Source: Theocolax elegans (taxonomy: Eukaryota > Arthropoda > Insecta > Hymenoptera > Cerocephalidae). Taken from it: a stretch of 64,000 bases of DNA. Within the stretch, counting starts at the first letter, position 1, and every line of letters starts with the position of its first letter. The position numbers and the translations under genes were made by a program. Shown piece after piece: positions 31,407 to 41,978 of this stretch. The notes below the pieces were generated by a model, which did not search any database, was not told the origin of the DNA, and saw only the letters and a program-made list of their open reading frames with translations. Location of the stretch: positions 1,725,370 through 1,789,369 of the forward strand of contig CM047429.1 in NCBI GenBank assembly GCA_026168455.1. Direction: 5' to 3'.

Positions 31407-31427
31407 GGGTCTCAACGGCCTTTCCCC
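31379..31427 (+). promoter_or_regulatory. candidate -1 frameshift signal (GypB gag-pol)
   Basis: G_GGA_AAC at 31379-31385 is in gag phase (ACG GGA AAC), right after the CPKC of the knuckle. After a 5-nt spacer, GGGGAAAG (31391-31398) pairs perfectly with CTTTCCCC (31420-31427), and AGACC/GGTCT nests inside. Pol homology downstream is in the -1 frame, as this predicts. Confidence 0.75.
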
Positions 31428-34400
31428 CGTGTAAAGAGGCCGCAAAAGAACGAGACGTTCGACACAACGAGGAGAACGCAGTTGCCGCAATCGTATCGAC
31501 GGAGGAATGTAATAAAACCGGTGCGACGGAAGGAAAATCGTCCGAGGACGACTCCGTTAGTGTAGAGTCGGACTAGGACGTGGAACGCTGGTGGCTACAG
31601 GTAAACGTAGAACCTTACCGCTTAAGGGCGTTGTACGACCCCGGAGCATCCCAAACGGTCATGGGACCGATCGCCCTCCTGATTGCCACTGAATTAGGTA
31701 AATCAGTACGACCTGATAGCGGGAAGGGAGCGAAATTAGGAGACGGACGTTTCTCTCCTGTCACGGGTTATACCTACTTGCCGTTTGAGGTCGCAGGTAT
31801 AAAACACGACCTCAAAATAGGTATAATGCCACACCTAGATGCTGATTGTTATGTAGGCGTGAATTTTATTAAGAAGTTTAATGCAATCCTCTTTCCACAA
31901 GAGAACCGCTTGCTTTTTAAAGATGAGAAGAGATCAGTCTCCTTGGAGATGGCGGGCGTGGTCTTCCCGTGTATAGCATCTCTAAACTCAATCGGCTTAG
32001 CGGACGCGCTACCCGCCGAGAGAGAGAGCAACTCCGAAAATTACTAGACCGGATGCTGGGACCGGGTGGCGGTCCTATCGGATGCACGAACTTGGCAAAG
32101 CATATGATCGACGTTGAATCAGCTCGCCCAATCAAGCAGAAGTGCTATCCAGTATCCAAGGCTATTAGCGATAAAGTGAAGGAACAGGTTAATGAAATGC
32201 TCACTGCGGGCATAATCGAACCTTCGGCTAGTAGTTGGTCTAGTCCTGTGGTCATGGTCCGTAAGGATAATGGCAAATATAGGTTCTGCATCGATTTCAG
32301 GAAAATCAATGCAGTAACTAAGCCGGATGCTTATCCCCTCCCGAATATGGATAGCATCCTGCGCAAGTTACAAAGTGCGCGATATATAAGCACGCTGGAT
32401 CTGAGTAGCACGTACCACCAGATCCCCCTGCGTGCCGACTCTCGCGAGATAACGGCTTTCACGGTACCAGGGATGGGCCTGTACCAATTTACGCGAATGC
32501 CGTATGGACTCAATAACGCTGGTGCGACGTTCCAGCGGCTGATAGACTGTATCATCGGTCCTAGCCTCGAACCGTACGTATACTCCTATCTCGATGACGT
32601 GATAATTACGTCCGAGACTTTTGAGAAGCACGTTAAGTTACTTGAGACGGTCCTATTGCGAATCAAGGAGGCAGGGCTAACTGTCAATCGCGACAAGAGC
32701 GTATTTTGCCAGGAAGAGGTAAAATACCTCGGGGTACTAGTGAACCGCGACGGTTTCCTGCCCAACCCATCCAAGATTGAGCCGATATTAAACTACCCAG
32801 CTCCTAAAAACATTAAGCAGCTGAGGAGGTTCCTAGGAATGGCGTCGTGGTATCGGTTCTACACCGTCCTTCGTTTGACGAAATGTTCGTGATCCAATGT
32901 GACGCGAGCGACACAGGACTCGGAGCAGTGTTGGTACAAAATATAGACGTGGAGGAACGCGTGCTCGAATTTGCGAGCCGCACGATGACCGACAGCGAGA
33001 GGAACTATAACGTCACAGAGCGAGAGTGTCTCGCTCTCATCTGGGCCATTCGCAAGTTCCGCGCTTACGTCGAAGGTTATAAGTTCAAGGCTATAACCGA
33101 CCACACCAGTCTCAGGTGGTTATGCAATCTGCGTAATCCGACGAGCCGCCTATCTCGTTGGGCCCTGGAGCTACAAGGGTACGATTACGAGGTAGAATAT
33201 CGAAAAGAAGCTCTCAACCACGTGCCCGACGCACTCTCTCGGATGAGCGAGGGAGACGAGTTATCGGTCAGTGCGGTGACCTGGAGTCAAGAGACTACTG
33301 ATGAGTGGTACCTGGGCCAATACGACAAAGTCACGAAAAGCCCTAGTGATTTCCCCAAATGGAAAATCATAGCGGGGAGATTGTATACATATCGTCCCGA
33401 TTCAATGTTGTCCGCAACACTCGGTGATGACGAAGCATGGAAGCTCGTCGTCCCGATTGAGAAGCGTGCGCTCGTTCTAAAACAAGGACACGACGAGCCC
33501 ACGGCGGGTCACCTAGGTAGAGAGAAAACATATAAGCGTTTCGCCTTGTACTATTATTGGCCACGCTTATACCGGGATGTAGCGGACTACGTCCGATGTT
33601 GTTTGATCTGCCAACAATGCAAGGTCGAACAACGCCTACCTGCAGGACTAATGGGACGCCGGACCATCGAACGGCCCTGGGAAGTTGTCGCAGGGGACGT
33701 TATGGGTCCGTTTCCGAGGAGCGTCCAAGGCTTCGAATACATTTTGATATTCGAAGATTTATTTACTCGCTGAATCGAGTGCATACACATAAGGAAGGCT
33801 AACGCGCAAACGATCCTCAAGAATTTAAAGGACCGAGTTTTCTTCCGATACGGAGTACCGTCGACGTTCTTGTCCGATAGCGGGACAGAATTTAAGAATA
33901 GTCTCGTAAACGATTACCTAAAGGAAGTCGGGGTGCAGCATATGACTACTCCCTCCTACTTCCCACAGGCAAACCCGGTCGAGCGCGTGAACAGAACAAT
34001 AAAAACCATGTTAATCGCATTTATCGAGAAGGATCATAAGCACTGGGACTCGAATCTGTACGAGATTGCGTTTGCATACAATACGTCAATACAAAGTTCG
34101 ACGGGAGTAAGCCCAGCGATGCTGATCTACGGCAGACAACCAATGCCTCCCGACTCGTTAAGAAAACGCGAAGAAAACGCAGCGCTCCTGGAGGAAAATA
34201 AAACCGCACTCGAGGATTGGAAAGAACGCTTGGACCGGTTACCACTGTTACACGACGCGGCGGCTGACCGAGCAGAATCGACCCAGGAAAAGCAAGCGAA
34301 TCACTACGACAAAGGTCGCCGCTTCGTCGAATACGAGACAGGCGACCTAGTCTGGAGACGTAACGAAGTACTCTCATCGGCAGCTCATAACGTGTCGGCT

Positions 34401-34940
34401 AAACTCACACCGAAATACAGGGGACCATACTTAGTCTCGAGAGCCATTGGGACGAACACTTATTCGTTAATTAACGGGGACGGGGACTCGGATTCTCCCG
34501 TCCATGCAGAACAACTCAAGCCGTACCAAAAGGGTATAAACCCGGAAGAAGACGACTTCGAGAAGACTCTTCCACCGTTGGATGCGTCACGCGCAGGGGC
34601 GGGTAATTGTCCGCCCTCAAATAGCGAAAACATTGTAAATGCGAGCGAGCGTGTAACCGAAATAAGCGAGAGAGACACCGTAGCGCCGGCGAATGAATGA
34701 CAGACCGCGCTGACCGTGTCCCTCAAGCGTAAACCCGGACGACCGCGAAAAACAGCGTTCGTAGTTCGCCGCCCGATCGCACCGAAAATAGTGTGTAAAG
34801 ATAGTCAGGAGGTACGCGGAACCGTGCCCACGGGGATAGTACGCCGCCCGGGTCGTCCACTAGGCTCCAAGAAAGCTAAACCGTCCACAATAACGAAAAG
34901 CTGGTCGCCGCGTAGGACTCGAAACCGAGCGGAAGCCTAA
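31386..34940 (+). pseudogene. pol: GypB pol (protease, RT, RNase H, integrase), five lesions
   Basis: The -1 frame opens at the heptamer. Lesion 1: TAG at 31574-31576 just before the protease. Protease 'LYDPGASQTVMG' lies near 31634. Lesion 2: a frameshift inside a GAGAGAGAG run at about 32020. RT follows with 'FCIDFRKINAVTKPDAYPLP' and 'YLDD' at 32587-32598. Lesion 3: a ~47-codon deletion with frameshift near 32856, removing the end of RT. RNase H has 'CDASDTGLGAVL' and 'ITDHTSLRWL'. Integrase has an HHCC zinc domain (33490-33620) and DDE core ('AGDVMGPFP', 'SDSGTEFK', 'NPVERVN'). Lesion 4: Trp-to-TGA at 33771-33773. A GPY/F-like module follows, then lesion 5, TGA at 34698. The tail to 34940 carries GRPRK and RRPGRP motifs. 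Confidence 0.88.
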
Positions 34941-35038
34941 TACGTTCCTCATACTCAACCCCATCCGAGTACCATCCCTTTTATCCTTAAAGGTATAGGA
35001 ACCAACCCTGACAAGTGAATTACGACTGTTCTAGGATC

Positions 35039-35777
35039 ATGGATGTCGACCCCACCACCAGCGATTTGGCAGCCCTTTTAGTAAGGCTCCAACTGAGTAA
35101 TAGGGTCAAGGAAGAGCCCTTCCTAGGGGAGCTCTCTCGAGAAATCGAGTCTACCATCAGCTGCCAACGCAGGACCCACCGAGGAGGCGGGGGCTACGTC
35201 ATCAGAGCACGACGAGCAGCCCTGGTCAGGGAATATCTGGGCTGACTGGGAGAGCCTGGAGTTCCAGCTAGACGCCGCCTGGACTGCTCAACTAGAGGCT
35301 GAGGCGCAGGAACGCAGGGCATATGGGGCCCTTGCAGACTTTCGCCGCACCTATGGAGAAGGGGCGGACCGGGCCATCGCGGCATGGCGAGAGGATGTTG
35401 ACGACCGGAAAGAACAGCTGGCGTATCTGGACATCCTCCGGCGAAGTCAACGAGACCGCCGTCGTCAAGCCCGACTACGCGAGGAACGCCGCCAAGCCGA
35501 GCTCGAAGCCGCGAAGAAGGCGAGTGAGGAGGCCACCTAGCGCGCTGCACAAGCGACGAAGGAGGCCCGGCGCCTCACAAAAGAAGCCCAATGGGCTGAA
35601 CAGAAGGCCAAGAGCGTCGCCTTGTTTGCGGAACTCCGTTCCCAAAAGGAGCGCGCAAGGGAGGTGGCTCGGCGCAAGATACCCGAGCCCCCACGCTGTT
35701 ACATATGCGGAGAAGAGGGTGTTAAGCGCTCGTGGCAATGTCCCGAGCGCCAGAACCATTGGCGCTACCCGCATTAA
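35039..35777 (+). pseudogene. GypB ORF3: coiled-coil protein with C-terminal Cys knuckle
   Basis: This extra gene lies between pol and the 3' LTR, where env sits in errantiviruses, but it does not look like an envelope protein: no signal peptide, transmembrane segment or furin site is seen. From ATG 35039 the frame reads 'MDVDPTTSDLAALLVRLQLS'. A frameshift near the G-run at 35188-35194 passes into the frame encoding 'WADWESLEFQLDAAW'. A long Ala/Arg/Glu/Gln-rich heptad-like stretch (about 35260-35680) follows, then 'CYICGEEGVKRSWQC' near 35700, and a TAA at 35775. A TAG at 35538 interrupts it. The final CX2C...C resembles a nucleocapsid knuckle without the His. GypE lacks this ORF. The function is unknown. 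Confidence 0.6.
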
Positions 35778-35982
35778 CGACGCTATGACGTAGGGTACCA
35801 CGAGGACCCCACGCAATATGTAAGAATAGAGTTGTAAGGAAAAAAATAGAAATAGAATAAAGTTTCGGAGGAAAAATAGTTCAATTCTTTCCCCTATCCC
35901 ATAATCCTCCTCCAAGCACCCATCCAACCCGCTCTGAGAACGTAAAGGCAGAAGCCGGATACCTGCCCGGTACCCGCCGTCT

Positions 35983-35992
35983 GGGAGGGGGG
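35983..35992 (+). other. polypurine tract of GypB
   Basis: GGGAGGGGGG lies immediately before the 3' LTR start TGTAACGA. Confidence 0.8.
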
Positions 35993-36722
35993 TGTAACGA
36001 TAGCGCGAGCCACTCGTCATCGTTCTCTATCGCGAGGCCCGTACGGCCATCGGAGTAGACCGCGCGGGATACGGAAGGGAGGGGGAACGAAAGGGAATTG
36101 GGGAGAGACATTCTCGTGTGAGCCGCCGAGACGGAAGGTCCTCGAGGTTATTAGAGTGATGTCGTCGACGACTGCGTGGTACTACATCGAGACGCGAGGA
36201 GGTTTACACCTACGAGTGCCAGGTTAGAGTTTTTTCCCTCCCGACGAGGATAACGTGCTCGGGTAATTCTCGCGTACTCTCTTCGCGCCGCGATCCCGCG
36301 TCCGGGTTATGACCCCCCGCAATTGCGCCCAGGCCGCCCGGACAATTGTGTTATTTCACGCGTTCGCGAGCTAACTATTTTATTATATTACAGATCAATA
36401 AATAAATTTGAATTCTGTTTTAACTTTCGATTCGTATCATTTTGATATCCCGTATTCACCCAGGAATCCCGATCCTTAGTTTGATGAGCAGACGAGCCCG
36501 TGGTACTCGTCTGCCAATCCTAAATTCGTACTTCCGGAAGTGGGCTTACTCTGGAGCCCATATCAACGTATACGGTAGCTGTTGGCATCGGCAAGCTGCC
36601 GACAAAGTGCACTGGAGGTCTGATCGCGCGCGAAGGTAAGTTCGTCACGCGCGACATCGGGGTGATCCCTACACACGCTACCTCCGTACATTATTTGAGA
36701 AAACCCGACATGCACCGTTACA
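35993..36722 (+). repeat. GypB 3' LTR (730 bp)
   Basis: It starts TGTAACGATAGC and ends CACCGTTACA, followed by the CTTA target duplication. It matches the 5' LTR with scattered substitutions and the two 5'-LTR insertions noted above. Confidence 0.92.
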
Positions 36723-36726
36723 CTTA

Positions 36727-36806
36727 ATATAAATGAGAGTAATTTAAATAATAATGTAATAATATATACAACGAATATAGTTTTTTCTGAAGTGTTTGAT
36801 ACTTAA
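36727..36806 (+). pseudogene. Helitron helicase, C-terminal end beyond GypB
   Basis: If GypB and one copy of its CTTA duplication are removed, the helicase frame continues without shift from 27497 into 36727 and ends at TAA 36804-36806. The last residues, 'TTNIVFSEVF', fit the usual 'KNVVYKEV' style end of Helitron helicases. This proves that GypB inserted into the Helitron. Confidence 0.8.
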
Positions 36807-37420
36807 ATAGTTTTTTTTTATTTTTAAAAATCAATTTAAGGTCGACTTATTAGGCAAACGAATTATAAAATAATAAGATATAAGCATCAGACAAAATTTG
36901 TAGATAAAATTACGTATAATAAAGAATATTTTTCAAATATACATTATTTACATCAAGCAACATTTGAATATATCATTACTTAAGAAATAAACCAATATTA
37001 CAATATTAGTTGTCTGCATTAAGCGACATTTTATTGGCAAAATTATTTATGAAATATATAAATTTTAAAATAATCAACTGTCTGCATCAAGCGACAATTT
37101 TTACTAAAATACTGAAGAAATAAACAAATTTAAAATTCATTGTCTGCATCAAACGACATTTTTTTACTAAAATACTCAAGAAGTAATCAAATTAAAATTT
37201 TATTGTCTGCATCAAACGACATTTTATTGACAAAATTATTTATAAAATATACAAATTTTAAAATAATTAATTGTCTAATATAGCATTAATTAAATATCAA
37301 TTAAAATATTTTGATAATACTTGTTAGAATACATTGTCTGCAAAAAGTGATATTATTTTAGAACTTTGTTTAGATATTAATGAAACAAAAAATTACATAA
37401 TATATAAAATAAATACGAAT
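36807..37420. repeat. 62-68-bp tandem repeats, TGTCTGCATCAAACGACA core
   Basis: Copies of TGTCTGCATCAA(A/G)CGACA start at 37011, 37079, 37141 and 37204, with decayed copies at about 37272 and 37335. The spacing is 62-68 bp. The spacer between cores is AT-rich and alternates between two versions. Such repeats are typical of the sub-terminal regions of CACTA-type transposons, and an EnSpm-like transposase lies 2 kb further on. Membership in that element is an inference. Sequence before 36870 is Helitron 3' flank without a clear end. Confidence 0.65.
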
Positions 37421-38057
37421 ATACGAGATGCCATATTATATTATTTATTTTATTTTTAATGCAGCAATATTGGAACGTATATTTTTATCACTTTTAAAAT
37501 ATTTACGTATTATACCATACATTATTAAAGGTGCAACAGGTTTAAAATCAACACAAATTAAGCAAAAAGTTCTACTTAAAACAAATATAGGTAGATTAAT
37601 GGAAAATTTAGCATACAAAATTTAATGAAACGCAAATAAACTGAGAAGAGTACGCAGTTATGTCATTTGAAATCGAAGATATCTAGAAAATGAAGATTTA
37701 GACTTCAATTGTGAAAATAAATCGTCTAATTTAGACTATTATACCCACGCAGAAAGACTATGTCAATATATTAGCAACATGCTTCTTATAATAGCATCAA
37801 TATATTGTATATATTTAGACAAAGAGCATCATGCATTATATTACCAATAATTTAAGCAATATATAAGAAACATCACAAGAAAAATATATGGAAAATATAT
37901 TGGAAGTACATGGCTATAATGTGAACAAGATATTAAGAATTTGCAATTAATTAAATTCTACGTGAATGAAATTAGGCACAATTTGATAAATAATCGATTA
38001 TTCAGTTAAGTACAAGCTTTATTTTTTCAAAACATTATTTTGTACAGACATTTGAAA
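37421..38057. other. AT-rich sequence inside the presumed EnSpm element
   Basis: A 65-codon frame at 37428-37625 shows no recognisable domain. The rest has no coding signal that I can defend. Confidence 0.3.
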
Positions 38058-38552
38058 TCAAGCAAATAATAATACTTCAATAATATTTAATATATTTAAT
38101 GTTTTGTCTTCGGATGCCGTAATGTACCGCACATAGAGTTTATTTATTACGTGCGTGATGTCCACAGGTTTTAATTTTTTCGTGCAGTTTTTGTTTACAT
38201 AATCTGAAACATAAAATTGTAATAAATGTGTTACTAGTTAAGTCCACAATAAATGTACAGTATTTTAATCTCAAATCTTTTTAATTTAAAGAACTTACAT
38301 TCGACGCAAGTGACGATATCTTTGGGTACTGAAGATAGGTTCTTGGAGTTTCCACTAGCACACATTTTTTTTAAAATTATTTGATCCAACTAAAATTTTC
38401 AGCACTCTTCATGTTATCTCTTTTGGTTCATCAAACCATCGTTAAACGTAGGTTAGTTCGGCTTTATCTATCCATACATTGTAGCCCTCGCAAATTTGTA
38501 CACGATCAGTTCCAGGTATTCTGCATACATTTAGAGGATTATCGTTAATATC
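38058..38552 (-). pseudogene. BEN-domain protein pseudogene, two exons
   Basis: On the minus strand, exon 1 (38552-38299) follows an acceptor TTTTTTACAG and reads 'ICEGYNVWIDKAEL', then 'RVLKILVG' and 'NLSSVPKDIVTCVE'. A consensus donor GTAAGT follows, then a 95-nt intron, an acceptor TGTTTCAG and exon 2 (38203-38058) with 'VDITHVINKLY' and a TGA. The splice joins in frame. The pattern matches the BEN domain, a DNA- or chromatin-binding module found in some transposon-linked proteins. Exon 1 has two in-frame stops and a 1-bp frameshift in an A-run, so it is a relic. It is divergent from the transposase at 39.2-40.3 kb and may be the second gene of the same element. Confidence 0.6.
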
Positions 38553-38814
38553 CTGTAAAAAACAAGTAATATATTACATTTATAAAAAACGAAAGTCAAA
38601 AGCATTTATGAAACATTACTACACTCTGTTTTAATTCCACTGATTTATCGTTAAATAACATAAAATTAAATAAAATGTAATTAATAAAAATATACAAACT
38701 TCATGTTATGCAGATAATCTTTCATACGTGAACAATCACTATAACCTTGAAAATGAAAAGGCGACCCTTATTTTTTCAAAACTTTTCAAAACAAGTTCAA
38801 CGTCATGCAAAACG

Positions 38815-40306
38815 GATTTTTAATCATTTGCCATTAATAATTGGTGAAAATAGACGGTGAACAAACATTGGTTAAGGTAAGTGCTACATATAAATAGTAG
38901 TTGTTTTTTTTAAAGCAAATACATACAACTTAAAAATGATTAAGAATAAAATAAATATTTTAATGCAATATTAACATTGCAGAACAAACGAATTAATAAT
39001 AACGAACAAGTTTTGGTATTCGAGACTGAGGCAAATTGGGAAAAGAGTTGCGTTGAAAATGAAAACACACAATTCAAAGACAAATTCAATCAAAGTAAAT
39101 CATTAATAACTACTTATATAAAACAATATTTTCTATTCATTTTAAGTTTAATTGTATTATTAAACGCGCAAACAAAAAGTTATAATTATGAAAAATAAAC
39201 AGTATTATCGTATTGTACTTACTAATTCGACATTAATAAGCATCGACAATATTTAAGAAGATAATTTAATTAATTAATAAAATTGAAGGTAAACTCAATG
39301 AATTTGACGGAGAGGACCATTATGAAGACACGTGGAGTGATTCATACTGAAGCTTTTCTGATGATAATGATTTAATGATGATTTAGAAGCTGAACTGTAT
39401 CCTGGCGCGCCTGTTACACTCATTGATTTAATTTTGTGCATATCGGCAATAAAATTGCGACATAATCACACTAAGGAACTTTCAGAAGATATATTAAATA
39501 TACTATCAATTGTTTGTATCGCTCCCCATAAATGTCCATCCAGCTTTTATAAATTTCAAAAATATCTCTCTAATCTTCAAATTTCGGTTAAAAAACATTT
39601 ATATTGCCCAAATTTTATTACATTAATAAATAATAATAATCCTAATGTTGATAATGATGAATCCATGGAAAAAGAAGAAAGATTAGAAAATTTTACTTCG
39701 TGAGATTGTGAGGTAGAAAAAATGATAATTATTTTTTTGAAATTTCTTTGATATCTCAATTAGATTCCTTTTCTGCGCGCCCTAATTTTTATAAGCAATT
39801 AAGCTATAGATTCCATCGAACAGCTGATGAAAATAAACAAGATATTTATGATGGCTGTCTTTATACCGAATTATCACAAGAATTTAAAAAAAGAGTTTTA
39901 AAATTGAGAATTGTTTATTGTTGGATTATGGTTTGGCGAAAAAAACCGCATCCTAATATATTTCTGGATCCACTGTCGTCATCTTTAAAAGATGTGTATG
40001 CTGGCATTGAATTTTTTGTAAAGGATTTAGATACCATCATTACTGTTCGAGGTTTAATTTCATGCGGAACATGCGATTTACCTGCGAAAGCTTTATTTTT
40101 GTCCATGAACCAATGCAACGGAAATTTCGGTTGTCAAGTATGTAAAGACAAAGGTATTACTATTGAGAAAACGCATGTTTATTCCTACACATATAACTTG
40201 AATCTACGAACAGATGATGAAACAGTAGTTTACGCGCAATAAGCCAATGAAAATAATACCGTAGTGTGTGGCATTAAAGAACCAATAATTCTGTCATTGA
40301 TTAGCT
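38815..40306 (+). pseudogene. EnSpm/CACTA-like (Tnp2-type) transposase, left part
   Basis: Pieces in order: a donor-like GTAAGT at 38877 and an acceptor TTAACATTGCAG ending at 38982 suggest an intron before the 38983-39198 frame. A segment from about 39390, 'LYPGAPVTLIDLILCISAI' then 'LRHNHTKELSEDILNIL', resembles the N-terminal part of animal EnSpm transposases. The frame 39748-40242 gives 'LDTIITVRGLISCGTCDLPAK' and 'NGNFGCQVCKDKG', the signature 'CDLPAKA...NG..GC..C' region. Frameshifts and stops separate the pieces. GypC interrupts it at 40307; the reading resumes at 51549. Confidence 0.65.
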
Positions 40307-41739
40307 TGTGATGCTGGTTTTTTTAATTCAAATAACGACAAATATTATTTAAATAAATTATCCGAATTCCAAACATCATCGAAAAGAAAAAAAAACAATA
40401 ATATTAATTTATTCGTCCTGATCACCCGGTGGACTCACCCAGAGGAAGTTCCGTTGAATAAAATAATAGGTCCGGATACCTATTAAACCGCGTAACGAAT
40501 ATTAACACCCTTACCAAAATTTAGGTATATATAATTATATTACGGGATCTAATAATAGATCCCGTGGCACCACTAACCACGAGAGAGAGAACGTTATTTT
40601 ATAATTAATCAAATAAATAATTTAATTTAATAAGAAAAAAACGCGCACTGAATTTATCCTTATTATGTCCCCACTAAATAAATCAATTATTATTTTAATA
40701 ATTAAAATAACTCACCAATTCGATGTAAATAAATCAATAAGATAATCAATATAATATAAATAATATCCAAATATATTCCTCGGATGCTATTCCGTTTGGA
40801 AATTTATATATATATAACTTTTGAATAATTATTCCTCCTTATTAAAGTGATAAATCTATGGATACTCCTTAATCCTTCTTATACAAAAATAAATCCTCCT
40901 TTATAGTAAAATAACTACGATAAATCTCCGAAATCAAAACTACAGAAAAATAATATTTGCGATCGATAGAATCAGAATACTGAAAAACACTGTACTTTTC
41001 GGTGGGTAGAATCAGAATGGCGATGATCCGTTTTTCCGAGTCACGCCAAACTTCTTCCCCGATTTTCTATCTCCCTCAATCTCCTAATATCCCTATCTGT
41101 TCTCTCTCTCGTTACCTGCGAGGGATACGGCAATATTATATTTCTCCAACCCTTCCGTATCCGTCACAGGTGTAATAAAGCTACCCGTATTTACCCTACT
41201 ACAAATAAAAATGACAACTAATTTGCATAAGTTATCATTGTCCCAACTAGTATTTCGACTTTCCGTATTTCAGGTAATTACAGTCATATAACGTAATACG
41301 CTGTTATATTTACCCATACGGAAGTCTTATTCTCTAATAAAATCATCTATTGATTGGTTCAATAGATCACTAAATTATTCTCTAGTTAACAGCGCTAAAT
41401 TCAAATATACATTTATCTCCGTACTCTTATACACATGTTTCCCCCACTATCCGCGTTCCAAATTCCCTATACTATATGCGTGCGATCCCCGTATCGATAC
41501 GAGCGCGGACCGCGTGTTCAGTGTGCGCGCGCTTGAATCTAGATCGATTCAAGATGGCGACAACTGAGCGCGGGCCGGCACGTAAACAACGTACCTCGCG
41601 ACCGTTTCCCCGGGTGTGCGCAATCCCCACCGGCGGGAATAGTACCCGGGTACTACCGCGGAGTGGTGCGCGTCCGGAGGTGCGCGCATACACCAGCAAC
41701 GACTCTCCAGCCGACGCCCAGTGATGTTGCTACATCACA
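40307..41739 (-). repeat. GypC 3' LTR
   Basis: Read on the minus strand it starts TGTGATGTAGC and ends CCAGCATCACA. It matches 50114-51548 with a handful of substitutions (for example near 40545 and 41640) and one- or two-base length changes. Open frames at 41472-41724 are within the LTR on both strands and are not genes. Confidence 0.93.
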
Positions 41740-41758
41740 TTACCCCCCCCCCCCTAAA
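41740..41758 (-). other. polypurine tract of GypC
   Basis: A run of 12 G flanked by AGTTTAG and TAA on the minus strand, directly upstream of the 3' LTR. Confidence 0.75.
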
Positions 41759-41978
41759 CTTTACTTACCCTGGTAAGGATAGTTTATTCCTTAAAATACT
41801 ACCTTCAATAACTCCCGGGATAACGTAACACTCCAACTCAATAAAAAAAATATACAGTAATAATAATAAAAAAAAACTTACGTGAACTTCTTATAATTCA
41901 TCCTGCTCCAGTCATTAATCCCTTTTCTTCCTTGGTTTTCTAAACCATCCCTATTTTTAGTAAGGATACCTCTACTAA

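Larger units (their letters stand above)
27498..36722 (+). mobile_element. GypB: nearly full-length Ty3/Gypsy element with an extra 3' ORF
   Basis: Two LTRs (27498-28246 and 35993-36722), a mutated primer site, leader, full gag, decayed pol in the -1 frame, an additional ORF and a polypurine tract are present. A 4-bp target duplication CTTA occurs at 27494-27497 and 36723-36726. It sits inside a Helitron helicase gene. LTR differences include a 7-bp insertion at the very start of the 5' LTR and a 12-bp insertion near 27548, so it is older than GypE. Confidence 0.92.

Noticed and set aside
35039..35777. Envelope gene of an errantivirus in GypB
   Set aside because: No signal peptide, transmembrane segment, glycosylation pattern or cleavage site. 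It is Ala/Arg/Glu-rich with a terminal Cys knuckle.
35323..35793. 156-codon Arg/Pro-rich open frame
   Set aside because: Shadow frame of ORF3. The composition (R/P/S runs) is the out-of-frame reading of the Ala/Arg/Glu coiled-coil frame, which ends in the Cys knuckle.
41472..41724. 75-82-codon frames on both strands, repeated at 51281-51533
   Set aside because: Part of the GypC LTRs; GC-rich sequence open by composition.
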